From Stieleria bergensis (GTDB taxonomy: Bacteria > Planctomycetota > Planctomycetia > Pirellulales > Pirellulaceae), in assembly GCA_007745635.1 (NCBI GenBank), contig CP036272.1, positions 1,251,700-1,315,699 on the forward strand: DNA of 64,000 nucleotides. The letters are read 5' to 3'. Positions 34,248 to 43,699 of the stretch are shown in pieces; positions within the stretch are counted from its first letter, which is position 1, and each line of letters begins with the position of its first letter. Made by a program: the position numbers and the translations under genes. The notes under the pieces are model-generated. The model had not been told where the DNA came from. It ran no database searches and worked only from the letters and a program-made list of their open reading frames with translations.

Positions 34248-35723
34248 ATGTCTTATCTGTCTCTTGAAGAAGCCGCAGCAAAGCTAGGGATTAGCTCCGA
34301 ACAGCTGGTAGAGTATCGAAGTCAAGGACTTGTTCGTGGATTCCGTGATGGATCAAGCTGGAAATTCGCCCCGGCCGATCTGGATCGCCTTGCCGATGAA
34401 ATCGCCGATAGCGGTGCCGGTGGAAACGACGATTTAGATTTGCAACTGACCGGTCTGGATAGCGAACCGCTGAAGGAAATTGACTCCGCAGAGCTCTCGC
34501 TAGACGATCCTGCCTTGTTTGGCAGCGACGATTCGGTTGACCTTGCCATTGATCCCAAAGAAGGCAGCACGGGACCGGTTGCCAAAGCGGAAGTCGCCAG
34601 CGAAATGGATTCGTTGAATTTAGCCAACGATGATGACTTGGGACTGGCCGACGCCGACAGCGATGAACTGATGATCGGCGATGACTCGGAAAGCCTCGAC
34701 TTGGCATCCTTCTCTGGTGAAGAAGTCGGTACGGCTCCAGGTGCCAGCAGCCTGGAATTAATGAAACAACTTGATAGCGGGCAAACCGACGCTCCTATCA
34801 AAGGCTCTTCGGGCGAAGACGTGCTGAGCGAGCTGGATTTGCTGGGCGAAGAGCAGGCAGCTGGAAGCGGTTTGATCAGTGGCGATAGCAAGAGTTTGCT
34901 CAACTCATCGGGACTCGACAGCCTAGGCGGCGTGAGCCCCAACGTGAACGACGACGCCCTGGCCGACGATGATGATTTGGTCATCGCCGATGATGACGCT
35001 GAAATCATGCTTGATAGCGTCGGAGATATCTCCGTTGCCGGTGATAGTGGCATCAACCTGATGAGCCCCAGCGACAGCGGTTTGTCTCTTGAAAGTGAGC
35101 CTTTGGACTTGGCCGGTAGCAGCCTCTCGGCGCTTGACCTGGGAGCGGAACTCTCTGACGGCAGCAACGTCGCCAAAGGTTCCAGCATCAAAGGAATGGA
35201 TGATGGTGGGAGCGCAGCGGACGAAGAGTTCCAGCTTTCGCCATCTGAGATGAACTTCGATATGGATGACGACAGTTCACAGATCATCGAAGTGGAAGAC
35301 TCCGAGATCGTCGATGTCGAAGACGCTTTTGGCGACGCTGACTTCGGTGGCGACTTTGGCGGGGCGGGTGTCGCCGCTGCAGGTGCTGCCATGGCGGATT
35401 TCGGTCAGCCGCAAGAAGTGACAGCGGACGCTTTCGCTGCTGAGCCTGTTCAGGAGCAACCACAGGAAGCCTTTGCGACGGACTCGTTCGGTGATGGTGC
35501 AGGCCCGGTCGGTGAACCGGCGGCCGTTGGTGCTCCGGCAAGTTTTGAAGTTCCGTTTTCAACCTGGGAAGTTTGCGGTCTCTTGTTGACTCTGATCCCA
35601 CTGTGCATCTGCGGCATGCTGATGACCGACTTGCTGCGAAACATGTGGATGTACGAAGGCAGCAGTCAGCCAGTCAATCAGCTGACACAGGCGTTGATCG
35701 ATTTGATGAACTGGAATCAGTAG
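34248..35723 (+). CDS. HTH domain - long acidic region - C-terminal membrane segment
   Basis: A 491-residue protein with an unusual build. Residues 1-55 (YLSLEEAAAKLGISSEQLVEY...WKFAPADLDRLAD) form an excisionase/MerR-like winged helix-turn-helix. Residues about 60-430 are an extremely acidic, Ser/Asp/Leu-rich region with recurring motifs such as DDLGLAD, DDDLVIADDDAEI and SLDLAS. Near 441-462 a hydrophobic segment (VCGLLLTLIPLCICGMLM) ends in a short tail. It may therefore be a membrane-tethered DNA-binding protein, or a scaffold that presents acidic peptides. The function is not known; family likeness is only to the HTH. A terminator follows at 35767. Confidence 0.75.
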   Translation: MSYLSLEEAAAKLGISSEQLVEYRSQGLVRGFRDGSSWKFAPADLDRLADEIADSGAGGNDDLDLQLTGLDSEPLKEIDSAELSLDDPALFGSDDSVDLAIDPKEGSTGPVAKAEVASEMDSLNLANDDDLGLADADSDELMIGDDSESLDLASFSGEEVGTAPGASSLELMKQLDSGQTDAPIKGSSGEDVLSELDLLGEEQAAGSGLISGDSKSLLNSSGLDSLGGVSPNVNDDALADDDDLVIADDDAEIMLDSVGDISVAGDSGINLMSPSDSGLSLESEPLDLAGSSLSALDLGAELSDGSNVAKGSSIKGMDDGGSAADEEFQLSPSEMNFDMDDDSSQIIEVEDSEIVDVEDAFGDADFGGDFGGAGVAAAGAAMADFGQPQEVTADAFAAEPVQEQPQEAFATDSFGDGAGPVGEPAAVGAPASFEVPFSTWEVCGLLLTLIPLCICGMLMTDLLRNMWMYEGSSQPVNQLTQALIDLMNWNQ

Positions 35724-35766
35724 TTTCATCAATGCATGCGGCACCCTGCCGCGATCAAGCACCCTC

Positions 35767-35792
35767 AAACGCGGCAATCTGCCGCGTTTTTT
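35767..35792 (+). terminator. Rho-independent terminator
   Basis: A perfect 10-bp stem AAACGCGGCA/TGCCGCGTTT with a 3-base loop and a following T-run, 43 bases after the HTH-acidic gene stop. Confidence 0.85.
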
Positions 35793-35970
35793 ATTTGCCT
35801 CGCGATTCCTGTGGGCAGTCTGTGGGTGGTTGGATGCCAGCCTGTTCGTGCTGGCGTTCTGTGCCTGCGTTCTTGGCCTGCGTTCAAAGTGACCGCAGAG
35901 TTGGCGAGCCCCGGTGATTTGGCAAGTTCTGGCCAAGTTGTCGGCACGCTCCGGTGAGATGCCAGCTTAG

Positions 35971-36009
35971 AAGTCCCGTCTGGAGGACTTGCCCAACGGT
36001 TTCTTGGGC
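35971..36009. other. two adjacent small hairpins
   Basis: AAGTCC-(8)-GGACTT is followed directly by GCCCAA-(7)-TTGGGC. Two perfect 6-bp stems in direct succession suggest a structured RNA or a binding site. No function is known. Confidence 0.35.
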
Positions 36010-36169
36010 GGTGTCAAATGCCCGAAGACAGCCACTTAAGGGAACGAGTGCGACAATTACGTCCTGCTGGGTGGGTACGAGGAAACCTTATCGCGCGTCT
36101 ATACTATTGCCGACAAGATTCGGCCAACCCGCCTCCCCTCCCACCTCGAATAACTCTGGATACTCTTCA

Positions 36170-37312
36170 ATGAGTGATTCTATGCGCCGCCGTCTGCCCT
36201 CACGGTGGACGATTCGACTCCGTGCCATTGCTGGGATTCTCGCGGTCTTCCCACTGCTGATCATGGTCAGCGGATGCGATCAAGGACCAGAGCCGATTGA
36301 CGTGATGAAGATTCCCAAGCAGCTCCCCGACGCTCTGTTGCCGGGTGATCAGCGTCTGATTGCCGCGATGGTGCCACATGGCGACAAAGTGTGGTTCTTT
36401 AAAATCGTGGGGCCAGAGGATGCCGTGCAGACGGTTGCTGATCAGGTCAAGGATTTTGTCAGTGAAGTGAAGTTTACGGACGCGGGAGAGCCAGTGTTGG
36501 AGCAGCTGCCCGAGGGCTGGAAACGCACCGCGCCGGGCATGATGCGATTCGCCACCATCAATATTAACACTGAAGACAAGCAACTCGACTTCTCGATCTC
36601 GACTCTGGGAGCTCCCGAAGAGGATTGGGATGCGTACGTTAAATTGAACGTCGATCGTTGGCGCAAGCAGGTCGGTTTAGAAAACGGTGAAGAGCCCTGG
36701 GCTGGCGGTGTTGAGATGACCGCTGTTGCGGCGGCGCCAGCAGCAGAGGATCAGAAGTCTGTGTGGGCTGACTTTACCGGCACGCCTCCGGAGGGTTCCG
36801 GCCCGTCCAGCATGCCTCCGTTTATGCAGGGGATGATGGGTTCCGGTTCCGGCCAAGGTGCGATGTCCCCTGGGCCTGCGTCCTCAGGTGCACCTGATCC
36901 CAGCTTGGGCTTTGAGCAGCCCGACTCTTGGCGGCCGGGGGAAATGCGCAGTATGCGAGAAGCGGCCTTCGAGTTTGGGCCTGCTGAACGAAAGGCGGAG
37001 CTGACGGTCATGACACTCGGCGGCGGTTTCGAGGCCAATGTCTCCCGCTGGGTCGGCCAAGTCTTCGGGAAAGCGCCTAGTGAGGAAGAATTGAAGGCCA
37101 TCCTGGACGCCAAGGAAACATTGACCGTTTCAGGTCGCGAGGCGTTTCGGTTTATCATTTTCGGACCTGAGTCTGCCGAAATCGCCATCGATGGAACGAT
37201 CGTCCCATTGGGAACAGGCCAAAGCAAATTCATCAAGGCGACCGGGCCACCGGAAACCATCAAAGAGCAGCAAGAGAATACTGCTGCGTTCTTGAAGTCG
37301 CTCAAGTTCTAA
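36170..37312 (+). CDS. putative lipoprotein of unknown function
   Basis: A 380-residue protein with a basic N-terminus, a hydrophobic core and a lipobox LIMVSGC (Cys near residue 39), so probably a lipoprotein. The mature part has two similar-looking alpha/beta segments (about 65-170 and 255-380), both containing WFFKIVGPEDA- or FRFIIFGPES-like strands. They are separated by a Gly/Pro/Ser-rich low-complexity linker (about 195-250). This suggests a duplicated domain. No known family is recognised. The ATG at 36170 precedes the signal; upstream codons to 35954 are not native. It is followed after 102 bases by the cytochrome c biogenesis gene. Confidence 0.7.
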   Translation: MSDSMRRRLPSRWTIRLRAIAGILAVFPLLIMVSGCDQGPEPIDVMKIPKQLPDALLPGDQRLIAAMVPHGDKVWFFKIVGPEDAVQTVADQVKDFVSEVKFTDAGEPVLEQLPEGWKRTAPGMMRFATININTEDKQLDFSISTLGAPEEDWDAYVKLNVDRWRKQVGLENGEEPWAGGVEMTAVAAAPAAEDQKSVWADFTGTPPEGSGPSSMPPFMQGMMGSGSGQGAMSPGPASSGAPDPSLGFEQPDSWRPGEMRSMREAAFEFGPAERKAELTVMTLGGGFEANVSRWVGQVFGKAPSEEELKAILDAKETLTVSGREAFRFIIFGPESAEIAIDGTIVPLGTGQSKFIKATGPPETIKEQQENTAAFLKSLKF

Positions 37313-37414
37313 CGCGTCAACCTCGCCGCTCTAGGCACTCATCGCTAGCCGATTCCGCAGCGATCAGGTGCTTGCTAACAATACATTTCACTGGTTCATC
37401 AGACAGTAAACGAT

Positions 37415-40400
37415 ATGGCTACCGCAACAAAAGAATTTGGCGAGACCCAACCAGCAACGGTTGATTCGCAAGCTTGGTTTGTCAAGGGATGGCTTCCCGC
37501 GTTGGCGTCACTGAAATGGACGGTGGCATTGTTCGCCTGTTCCTTGGTGCTGGTCTTGGTCGGGACACTGGCCCAAGATGAAATGAACATGGAGGAGGTC
37601 AAGCAGCGTTACTTTGTGTCCTGGATTGCCCAGTTGCACTTTGATGATTGGGCTCCACAATCGTTCTTCCCGCACTCCGGCAAGATCGGTCTTGAGATCG
37701 GTGATCGCGCCTGGACCTGGATTCCGTTTCCGGGCGGTTCTTTGATTGGGCTGATGCTATTGATCAACTTGGCTGCAGCGAAGGTCACCAGTTTTAAGGT
37801 CAAAGCGCAAGGTGGCAAACTGGCCGCTGGCATTTTGTTTTTGATTGTCGGCTTCGTGGTTGGATTCCTGGTTGTTAAAAGCGGCAACGATGCAGCCGGC
37901 CTGCAAGGTGCACCGCCCATTAGTTATGGGAAGTTTTGGGTGCTGTGCCAGGTTGCGCTGGGGATCAGTGCCGTTGGAATCGCGGCGGTCTCGCATCCCT
38001 CCAAGCACCGTGCGATGCGCTACATCGGCTATGCCTGCGCGGCGATTCTAGGGGCGACGCTGCTGATGACGTTAGTTGGCGATTGGGCCATCGGTGATTC
38101 AGGGTTGCGGATTGTTTGGCAGCTCAGCAAAGGGGTCGGAGTCGGCTTGATTCTGATGGTCGGATGTCATCTTCTGTTTGGACAACAGGGCGGCAACTTG
38201 TTGTTGCACATCGGTGTCGCTGTCTTGATGGTCGGACAATTTGCTTTTGGAGACCAGCAAGCAGAGCGACGCGTTTCGCTGGTGGAGGGCGAATCCACCA
38301 ACGTGACCGTTGATACAGGCCGAGTCGGCTTGGCCTTCATTCAATCTTCGGACACCGAAGAGGATGTCATCTTTGTCCCAGCGAGCCGGCTGATCGATAG
38401 CCTGAAAAACGAGACAACGATCGTTGATGATTCCTTGCCCGTCAACCTGCGCGTGCTGAAGTTCTTTCCTAACTCGGTGACCTCCAAGGCGGATCCAGAG
38501 GAAAACCTGGCAACCGTTGGCAATGGCATGTTCCGTCAGGCCGTGGATCGTCCGACCAGTGGTGGGGCGAACAGCGAGATGAATTTTCCAGCCGCCTACG
38601 TTGAACTGTTGAACAAGGAAGATGAGTCCTCGCTAGGAACGTTCTTGTTTAGCGTTGAGTTCACTGAACGGAGCGAATTGACGCTTCGTGAAGTCGAAGA
38701 GGAGCTCTTTGAATCGATCACTGTGGGCCAGCAAACTTACGATGTCGGCTTGCGATTCGGTCGTGAGGTCAAACCGTTTTGGATTCACCTCTACGACGTG
38801 AAGCGGGAAAACTATGCCGGGACCGAAACGCCACGCGACTATCGATCAACGATCAAAATTGTCGATTTGGAAAACGAGATCGAGCGACGTGATGAAATCT
38901 GGATGAACAATCCTTTGCGTTATCGTGGTGAAACCTTTTATCAAAGCAGTTACCAAAAGCTCCCTAGCGGCAAAGAGTGGACCAGCTTGCAAGTGGTTCA
39001 AAACAAGGGCTGGTTGATTCCCTATGTCGCCTGCAGCGTGATTGCTGTCGGCATGCTGTTCCATTTTCTTGGCACCTTGCAGCGATTCATTTCTCGCCGC
39101 GAAAGAGAGACGCGTCGTGAGGAAGAGCCGCAGGTTTATCCGATTCGATCTGTCGTTGCCGGAGCAGGTGTTGCCGCGCTGATTGCGCTGTACATGCTGG
39201 TGCCCTGGCAGGCGATGGTGCCGTCTAAACGCGATCAGTCCTTCGATTATTACAGTGCGGGCAAGGTTCCAGCACAGTACAAGGGCCGCATCATGCCGTT
39301 GGATGCGTTTGCCAAAATGGCTCTGACCACCATCAGCAATAAGTCTTCGCTGAAACTTGATGAACCGCCGCTTGAGATGAAGGAACGATTGAACGGGGCA
39401 ACCAGAATGTCGGCCATCCAGTGGCTGTTGGAATCAAGCCGAAATACCAAGGAGATCCGTGACCTGCGAATGTTCCGCATCGATGCTGACGAAGTCAAGG
39501 CGGAGATCGGCGTTGAGCGGCGCAAAAGCAAGTTGTATTCGCTGAACGAAATTACCAGGAACGGCGAAAAGGTTCAGGAACTCATCAACGCCGCAGTGCA
39601 AAAAGACAAAGGCGAACGCTCCTTCAAAGAAGCCAAGTTACTTGAGCTGGCCTCCCGAGTCGGTCAGTTCGAAACTCTGACCAATGCCTTTCAGGTGCTG
39701 CCGATCGAAGCGATGCAAGGACCAACCGGATTGCGTTTGCTGCAACAAAGGATGGGCCGGAACAATGTGGCCGACGTCGCTCGGATTGTTCCGCCCAGCG
39801 AGAAGGATGCCAAAGTCGCCGCCGAGAGTGGATCGGAATTGGATTGGGAGGTGTACGCCAATATGCACTTGATGGACCTGTTCCAGGAAATGCAGGGAGG
39901 CCAGAAGCCAGAAGAGTCGCGGAGTAATCCCTACACCAAAATGGTTGAAGCCTACTTTGCAGAGGAACCGTCGTACGCTGACTTCAATGCGGCTGTTGAT
40001 CAGCAGTTGGCCCTGACGCAATCGTATGACATCCCCGGCGTGAATCTCTCTAAGATCAGCTTGGAACGTTGGCAGGAATACAAACATCCCAGCCGCTGTG
40101 CGATTGCTTTGTTCGCGATGGCTCTGGCCGGTGCGTTGGGCTTTTTGGCAACTGGTTCCCGAGCGAGTCGCAACGTCGTCTTTGGGATACTGGTTGTCGC
40201 CTGTGCGGTCCAGACCTTGGAACTGGGCTGCCGAATTTACATCACCGGACGCGCCCCGGTCATCAACCTGTATTCCGCAGCGTTGTTCATTGGTTGGTTG
40301 TCGGTGATCTTCGGCTTGGCGGCTGACCGGATCTTTAAACTTGGGATCGGCATTACCTTGGCATCGGTCTCTGGCTTGCTGTCCTTGCAAGTGGCTTACG

Positions 40401-41008
40401 GCCTGGCCGACGGGGATACGATGCCGGTCCTGCAGGCTGTGCTTGACACTCAGTTTTGGCTGGCCACTCACGTGGTGACTGTGACGGCCGGTTACTTTGC
40501 CACCTTTGTTGCCGGATTCCTGGGGATCTTTTACATCTTTGCAACGCTGTTCAACCGACCCGAGAAAGTCACGCGAACGATCTATCGGATCATGTATGCG
40601 GCGACTTGTTTTGGCATCTTGTTCAGCACGATCGGAACGATCCTCGGTGGCCTGTGGGCCGACGATAGTTGGGGACGCTTCTGGGGCTGGGACCCGAAAG
40701 AGAACGGAGCACTGCTGATCGTGATTTGGAACGCCTTGCTGCTGCACGCTCGTTGGGGAGCGCTGGTCAAAGGGCTGGGCTATTCCGTCCTGGCAATCTT
40801 TGGCAACGTGATCACGGCGTGGAGTTTCTTTGGGACCAACGAACTGGGCCTAGGATTCCACGCGTATGGATTCCGCGAAGGCATGTTGCGCTGGTTGTGT
40901 ATCTTCTGGGCCAGCCAATTGCTGGTGATGGGAATCGGCGTGGTTTACGCGCTTGCAACCAAGCAGAAACCCAACCAAAGCACCAAGCCAGTCGAACCGC
41001 TTGCCTGA
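37415..41008 (+). CDS. ResB-CcsA fusion, cytochrome c biogenesis (system II)
   Basis: A 1,197-residue membrane protein joining both parts of the system II cytochrome c synthase. The N-terminal 560 residues form a ResB-like part: hydrophobic segments and a large periplasmic domain with NNPLRYRGETFYQSSYQ. A middle periplasmic segment (about 615-880) follows, and then the CcsA part (about 890-1190) with many membrane helices and the haem-handling WWD motif WGWDPKENGALL near 1089. It would export haem and ligate it to CxxCH of apocytochromes outside the membrane, for example the one at 22.4 kb. Fused forms are known in Bacteroidetes, epsilonproteobacteria and planctomycetes. Confidence 0.93.
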   Translation: MATATKEFGETQPATVDSQAWFVKGWLPALASLKWTVALFACSLVLVLVGTLAQDEMNMEEVKQRYFVSWIAQLHFDDWAPQSFFPHSGKIGLEIGDRAWTWIPFPGGSLIGLMLLINLAAAKVTSFKVKAQGGKLAAGILFLIVGFVVGFLVVKSGNDAAGLQGAPPISYGKFWVLCQVALGISAVGIAAVSHPSKHRAMRYIGYACAAILGATLLMTLVGDWAIGDSGLRIVWQLSKGVGVGLILMVGCHLLFGQQGGNLLLHIGVAVLMVGQFAFGDQQAERRVSLVEGESTNVTVDTGRVGLAFIQSSDTEEDVIFVPASRLIDSLKNETTIVDDSLPVNLRVLKFFPNSVTSKADPEENLATVGNGMFRQAVDRPTSGGANSEMNFPAAYVELLNKEDESSLGTFLFSVEFTERSELTLREVEEELFESITVGQQTYDVGLRFGREVKPFWIHLYDVKRENYAGTETPRDYRSTIKIVDLENEIERRDEIWMNNPLRYRGETFYQSSYQKLPSGKEWTSLQVVQNKGWLIPYVACSVIAVGMLFHFLGTLQRFISRRERETRREEEPQVYPIRSVVAGAGVAALIALYMLVPWQAMVPSKRDQSFDYYSAGKVPAQYKGRIMPLDAFAKMALTTISNKSSLKLDEPPLEMKERLNGATRMSAIQWLLESSRNTKEIRDLRMFRIDADEVKAEIGVERRKSKLYSLNEITRNGEKVQELINAAVQKDKGERSFKEAKLLELASRVGQFETLTNAFQVLPIEAMQGPTGLRLLQQRMGRNNVADVARIVPPSEKDAKVAAESGSELDWEVYANMHLMDLFQEMQGGQKPEESRSNPYTKMVEAYFAEEPSYADFNAAVDQQLALTQSYDIPGVNLSKISLERWQEYKHPSRCAIALFAMALAGALGFLATGSRASRNVVFGILVVACAVQTLELGCRIYITGRAPVINLYSAALFIGWLSVIFGLAADRIFKLGIGITLASVSGLLSLQVAYGLADGDTMPVLQAVLDTQFWLATHVVTVTAGYFATFVAGFLGIFYIFATLFNRPEKVTRTIYRIMYAATCFGILFSTIGTILGGLWADDSWGRFWGWDPKENGALLIVIWNALLLHARWGALVKGLGYSVLAIFGNVITAWSFFGTNELGLGFHAYGFREGMLRWLCIFWASQLLVMGIGVVYALATKQKPNQSTKPVEPLA

Positions 41009-41087
41009 TCGATCAACAGTCTCGCTGCCAGCCTGCTTGCAGCGTTGGTAACGATGTCGACGGTTTCACGCTGTCGCTGGCTGGTGA

Positions 41088-42407
41088 TTAACGGGGACGT
41101 ACGCCGCGAATGCTTGCACTTGGCGCCGTCGAAAGCTGCACTCGTGGCGCGGTCGGTAGCAGCACTTGGTTCCACCGGTTCAGCATGCGGCTTGGTGGTG
41201 ACAGCACCGCGGTGACGCGATCGCTGCGAATGGAACTCTCTGGGGTCATGGCCAACGCTGTTCCGGCCCCGAATAGGATCACATTCGGTTGCAGGCCTTC
41301 GCGAAAGCGGTCGCAGATGCCTGTCAGTTGCAAGCGTTCATCGGCGATTTCAAAATGCATTGCGGCCAAGCGGCATTCGATCCCGCCCGGATTCTGTTCC
41401 CAGCGACTGGCATCGATCTGCAGCCCCAGTAATTGATCCAGGGAGTGTGCTAGGGGAGCCTCGAAACGAACTCCCGAAGCATGGATGATGCCGCTGGCGT
41501 CGATCGATTGGCCCGGCAAGAGCGTGAACTGATGCAGTTCAAGCGTGGCAGTGCCTGTGACACGATGTGCTAGTTCGTCGGTCAGGTAGCTGAGGTGCAT
41601 GTTCTGGATTCTGGCACCGCTGAGATCAATCTTCCAGGCATCGTCGGTTTGCTTGCAGCGAAGGGTGCCCAAGAACTCGGCGTCCGGTCCCAGCTTGTGA
41701 ACCCAGTTGGCGTGGTCGGCGATGGCGGCACAGGGCAGGGCGGTGCCAACGGTGGACAAGGTCAGCTCAGTTCGTGGTTGGTCGTCGCTGCGGTCGCGGA
41801 ACAATTCAGCTTGGATCAGTGGTTCGCCGGATTTGTCTGGGTGACCGGCACTGGCAACCAAGCGAATGCCGTTTTCCTCGGGCGTGATCTTGGCAGTCAC
41901 TTCAGCCAGCGGCAACGCGCCTAGCTTGCTGCGAATCGTCAGGTCTTGAGCCGTGACGTAGATCGGCACCACGGTGTGCTGGGCTGAGCTAATCAGCCGA
42001 TCGTGGATCAGGTGCCAGGTCCGCTGGAGGCCTGCGGACTGCAGTTCTGGTTGATGCAACACGATTCCCAGATGGTCGTCTTGTTGCAAATAATCGATGC
42101 GACGAATGCTGCCCAAGTGCGATTCGGTTTCCGGGTCGATCAGCTTGACCGAGTGCAGGATGTACTTGCCCGGGGCCACTTGCTGGCATTGCTGCATTTT
42201 CACAATCAGCCCCAGTTCGCGACCGAGTTGCTGCGAAAACTTGGCCAGCACCGCATTTTGATGCCACGGCGTGCTGCGGTACAAAATTGCCGACAGAATC
42301 AAAAACGTCGGCAGGGCGCAGCAGAAAACGAACAAAATCCGAGCCACGGCTCGCTCTGTTCGTTCATGCATCCATGCACCTATCGAAGTGGGTGAAACGA
42401 CGCTCAT
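41088..42407 (-). CDS. membrane-anchored protein of unknown function
   Basis: A 439-residue protein with one N-terminal hydrophobic segment (about 20-43, FVFCCALPTFLILSAILY) and a large exported domain made largely of beta-strands, with repeated patterns of the AsmA/DUF3971 kind (GTLRCKQTDDAWKIDLSG, GTATLELHQFTLLPG). The likeness to AsmA-type lipid-transfer or envelope proteins is only structural in flavour and not certain. The ATG at 42407 is preceded by AGGGG at a suitable distance; the frame is open 75 bases further up. It is convergent with the CcsA gene and divergent from the symporter gene. Confidence 0.6.
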   Translation of the reverse strand: MSVVSPTSIGAWMHERTERAVARILFVFCCALPTFLILSAILYRSTPWHQNAVLAKFSQQLGRELGLIVKMQQCQQVAPGKYILHSVKLIDPETESHLGSIRRIDYLQQDDHLGIVLHQPELQSAGLQRTWHLIHDRLISSAQHTVVPIYVTAQDLTIRSKLGALPLAEVTAKITPEENGIRLVASAGHPDKSGEPLIQAELFRDRSDDQPRTELTLSTVGTALPCAAIADHANWVHKLGPDAEFLGTLRCKQTDDAWKIDLSGARIQNMHLSYLTDELAHRVTGTATLELHQFTLLPGQSIDASGIIHASGVRFEAPLAHSLDQLLGLQIDASRWEQNPGGIECRLAAMHFEIADERLQLTGICDRFREGLQPNVILFGAGTALAMTPESSIRSDRVTAVLSPPSRMLNRWNQVLLPTAPRVQLSTAPSASIRGVRPR

Positions 42408-42530
42408 TGGGTGACCCCTGGGCAGAGGTTCATCCGGTCTGGCGTTAAACCTGACGCGCTTATGAGCTACGATTAAGCTCACCGATCTGGCTGCGATCCG
42501 TCGCAGTCAGCAAAGATCGTTGCCGATTCT

Positions 42531-43565
42531 ATGTCGTTCACCCTGTTTAACGGTAGACCGTTTCCCATGCCAGCTTGGATTCGCAGCAATTGGTTTTTGC
42601 TAGCATTAGCTGTGAGCTATGCAATTGGGCACTTTGGGGCCTTTGCGATGCAGGCTGTCGCCGATCAGGTGTGGCTGCGCAGTGCGTTGGTGTTTGCGGT
42701 GATGTGGGCGATGGGGGTGACCTTAAAGCCGGATGCGATTCGCCGGAGCTTAAAGCAGCCGACGGCCAGTGTTTTGGCCGTGATGACCAACATGTTCTTG
42801 GTTCCGATGCTTTGTTTTCCGACGCAGCTGTTTTTGTCGGATCCGATGTTTGGCGGGTTGATGGTCGCCTCGTTGGTGCCCTGTACGCTGGCTTCGGCCT
42901 CGGTCTGGACTCGAAAAGCAGAGGGTGATGATTCGGTGTCGATGGTGGCCACCACGGTCACGAATCTGGCTTGTGTGGTGGTGGTTCCGGTGGGAGTTTG
43001 GATTGCGTTGGCGGTTGACGCTGAGGTGCCGTTGCTGGCACAGATGAAAAAGCTGGCGTTGTTTGTCGTGTTGCCGATGGTGCTTGCTCAGGTGATGCGG
43101 CGCGGCGGTTTGACCGGCAGCGGTCTGACCGGTAGAGGCTTAGGCGAATGGGCCGACCGCAACAAAAAGCGAATCTCGACGGCGGCTCAGTTGGGCATTT
43201 TGGTGATGGTGTTTTTTGGGGCCATCAAGGGCCGCATCTTCAGCGAGCAATCTGAGGAAGCCTTATTGGGTTCATTGCCGCTGGTGGCGATCGCTGCATT
43301 GGCCGTTCATTTGATTGCGTTAGGTTTCGGTGTTGGGTCCGCCAAGTTAATGGGTTTGCCGCGCGACCAGCAGATCGCCGTCGGTATCTCGGGTAGTCAG
43401 AAGACACTGATGGTTGGGTTGCAGATTGCCATCGATTGCGGCGTCAGCGTCTTGCCCATGCTGATCTATCATGTTCTGCAGCTCTTCGCCGACACACTGA
43501 TCGTCGAACGCTGGCGCAACAGGAAGCGGCGTCCTGAGGCCGAGTCAGACGCGAATTCAGTTTGA
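42531..43565 (+). CDS. bile acid:sodium symporter family transporter
   Basis: A 344-residue protein with nine to ten hydrophobic segments. The pattern FAVMWAMGVTLKPDAIRRSLKQP, LVPCTLASASVWTRKAEGD and VGISGSQKTLMVGLQIA matches the SBF-like family (SLC10A7/YfeH type), which moves organic anions with sodium. The QKTLMVG block in the last third is a good family marker. The substrate is not known; the bacterial relatives are often uncharacterised. An ATG at 42567 (MPAWIRSNW) is an alternative start. The gene stands alone. Confidence 0.83.
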   Translation: MSFTLFNGRPFPMPAWIRSNWFLLALAVSYAIGHFGAFAMQAVADQVWLRSALVFAVMWAMGVTLKPDAIRRSLKQPTASVLAVMTNMFLVPMLCFPTQLFLSDPMFGGLMVASLVPCTLASASVWTRKAEGDDSVSMVATTVTNLACVVVVPVGVWIALAVDAEVPLLAQMKKLALFVVLPMVLAQVMRRGGLTGSGLTGRGLGEWADRNKKRISTAAQLGILVMVFFGAIKGRIFSEQSEEALLGSLPLVAIAALAVHLIALGFGVGSAKLMGLPRDQQIAVGISGSQKTLMVGLQIAIDCGVSVLPMLIYHVLQLFADTLIVERWRNRKRRPEAESDANSV

Positions 43566-43699
43566 AACGAATTGAGTCAGTGGTTTAGCTGCCACGGCGT
43601 TCACTGGCGGGGCCTTGTCTGTGGCCCGCGACCGGCGAGCAGGCTTCTGTTAAACTGGTGCAGCAAGTTTCTTCTGTTCCGTTCGCCTGGTCGACCACG

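Larger units (their letters stand above)
35724..36169. other. intergenic region after the HTH-acidic gene
   Basis: A 446-bp gene-free stretch. It contains the terminator at 35767, two adjacent small hairpins at 35971-36009 and a TATACT hexamer at 36100-36105 that could be a -10 box for the next gene. No RNA gene is recognisable. Confidence 0.5.

Noticed and set aside
34322-35392. 356-codon Ser-rich frame opposite the HTH-acidic gene
   Set aside because: It mirrors the Asp/Ser codons of the acidic region; composition is that of a shadow.
39638-40747. 369-codon frame opposite the CcsA part
   Set aside because: Shadow of a gene with strong motifs on the other strand.
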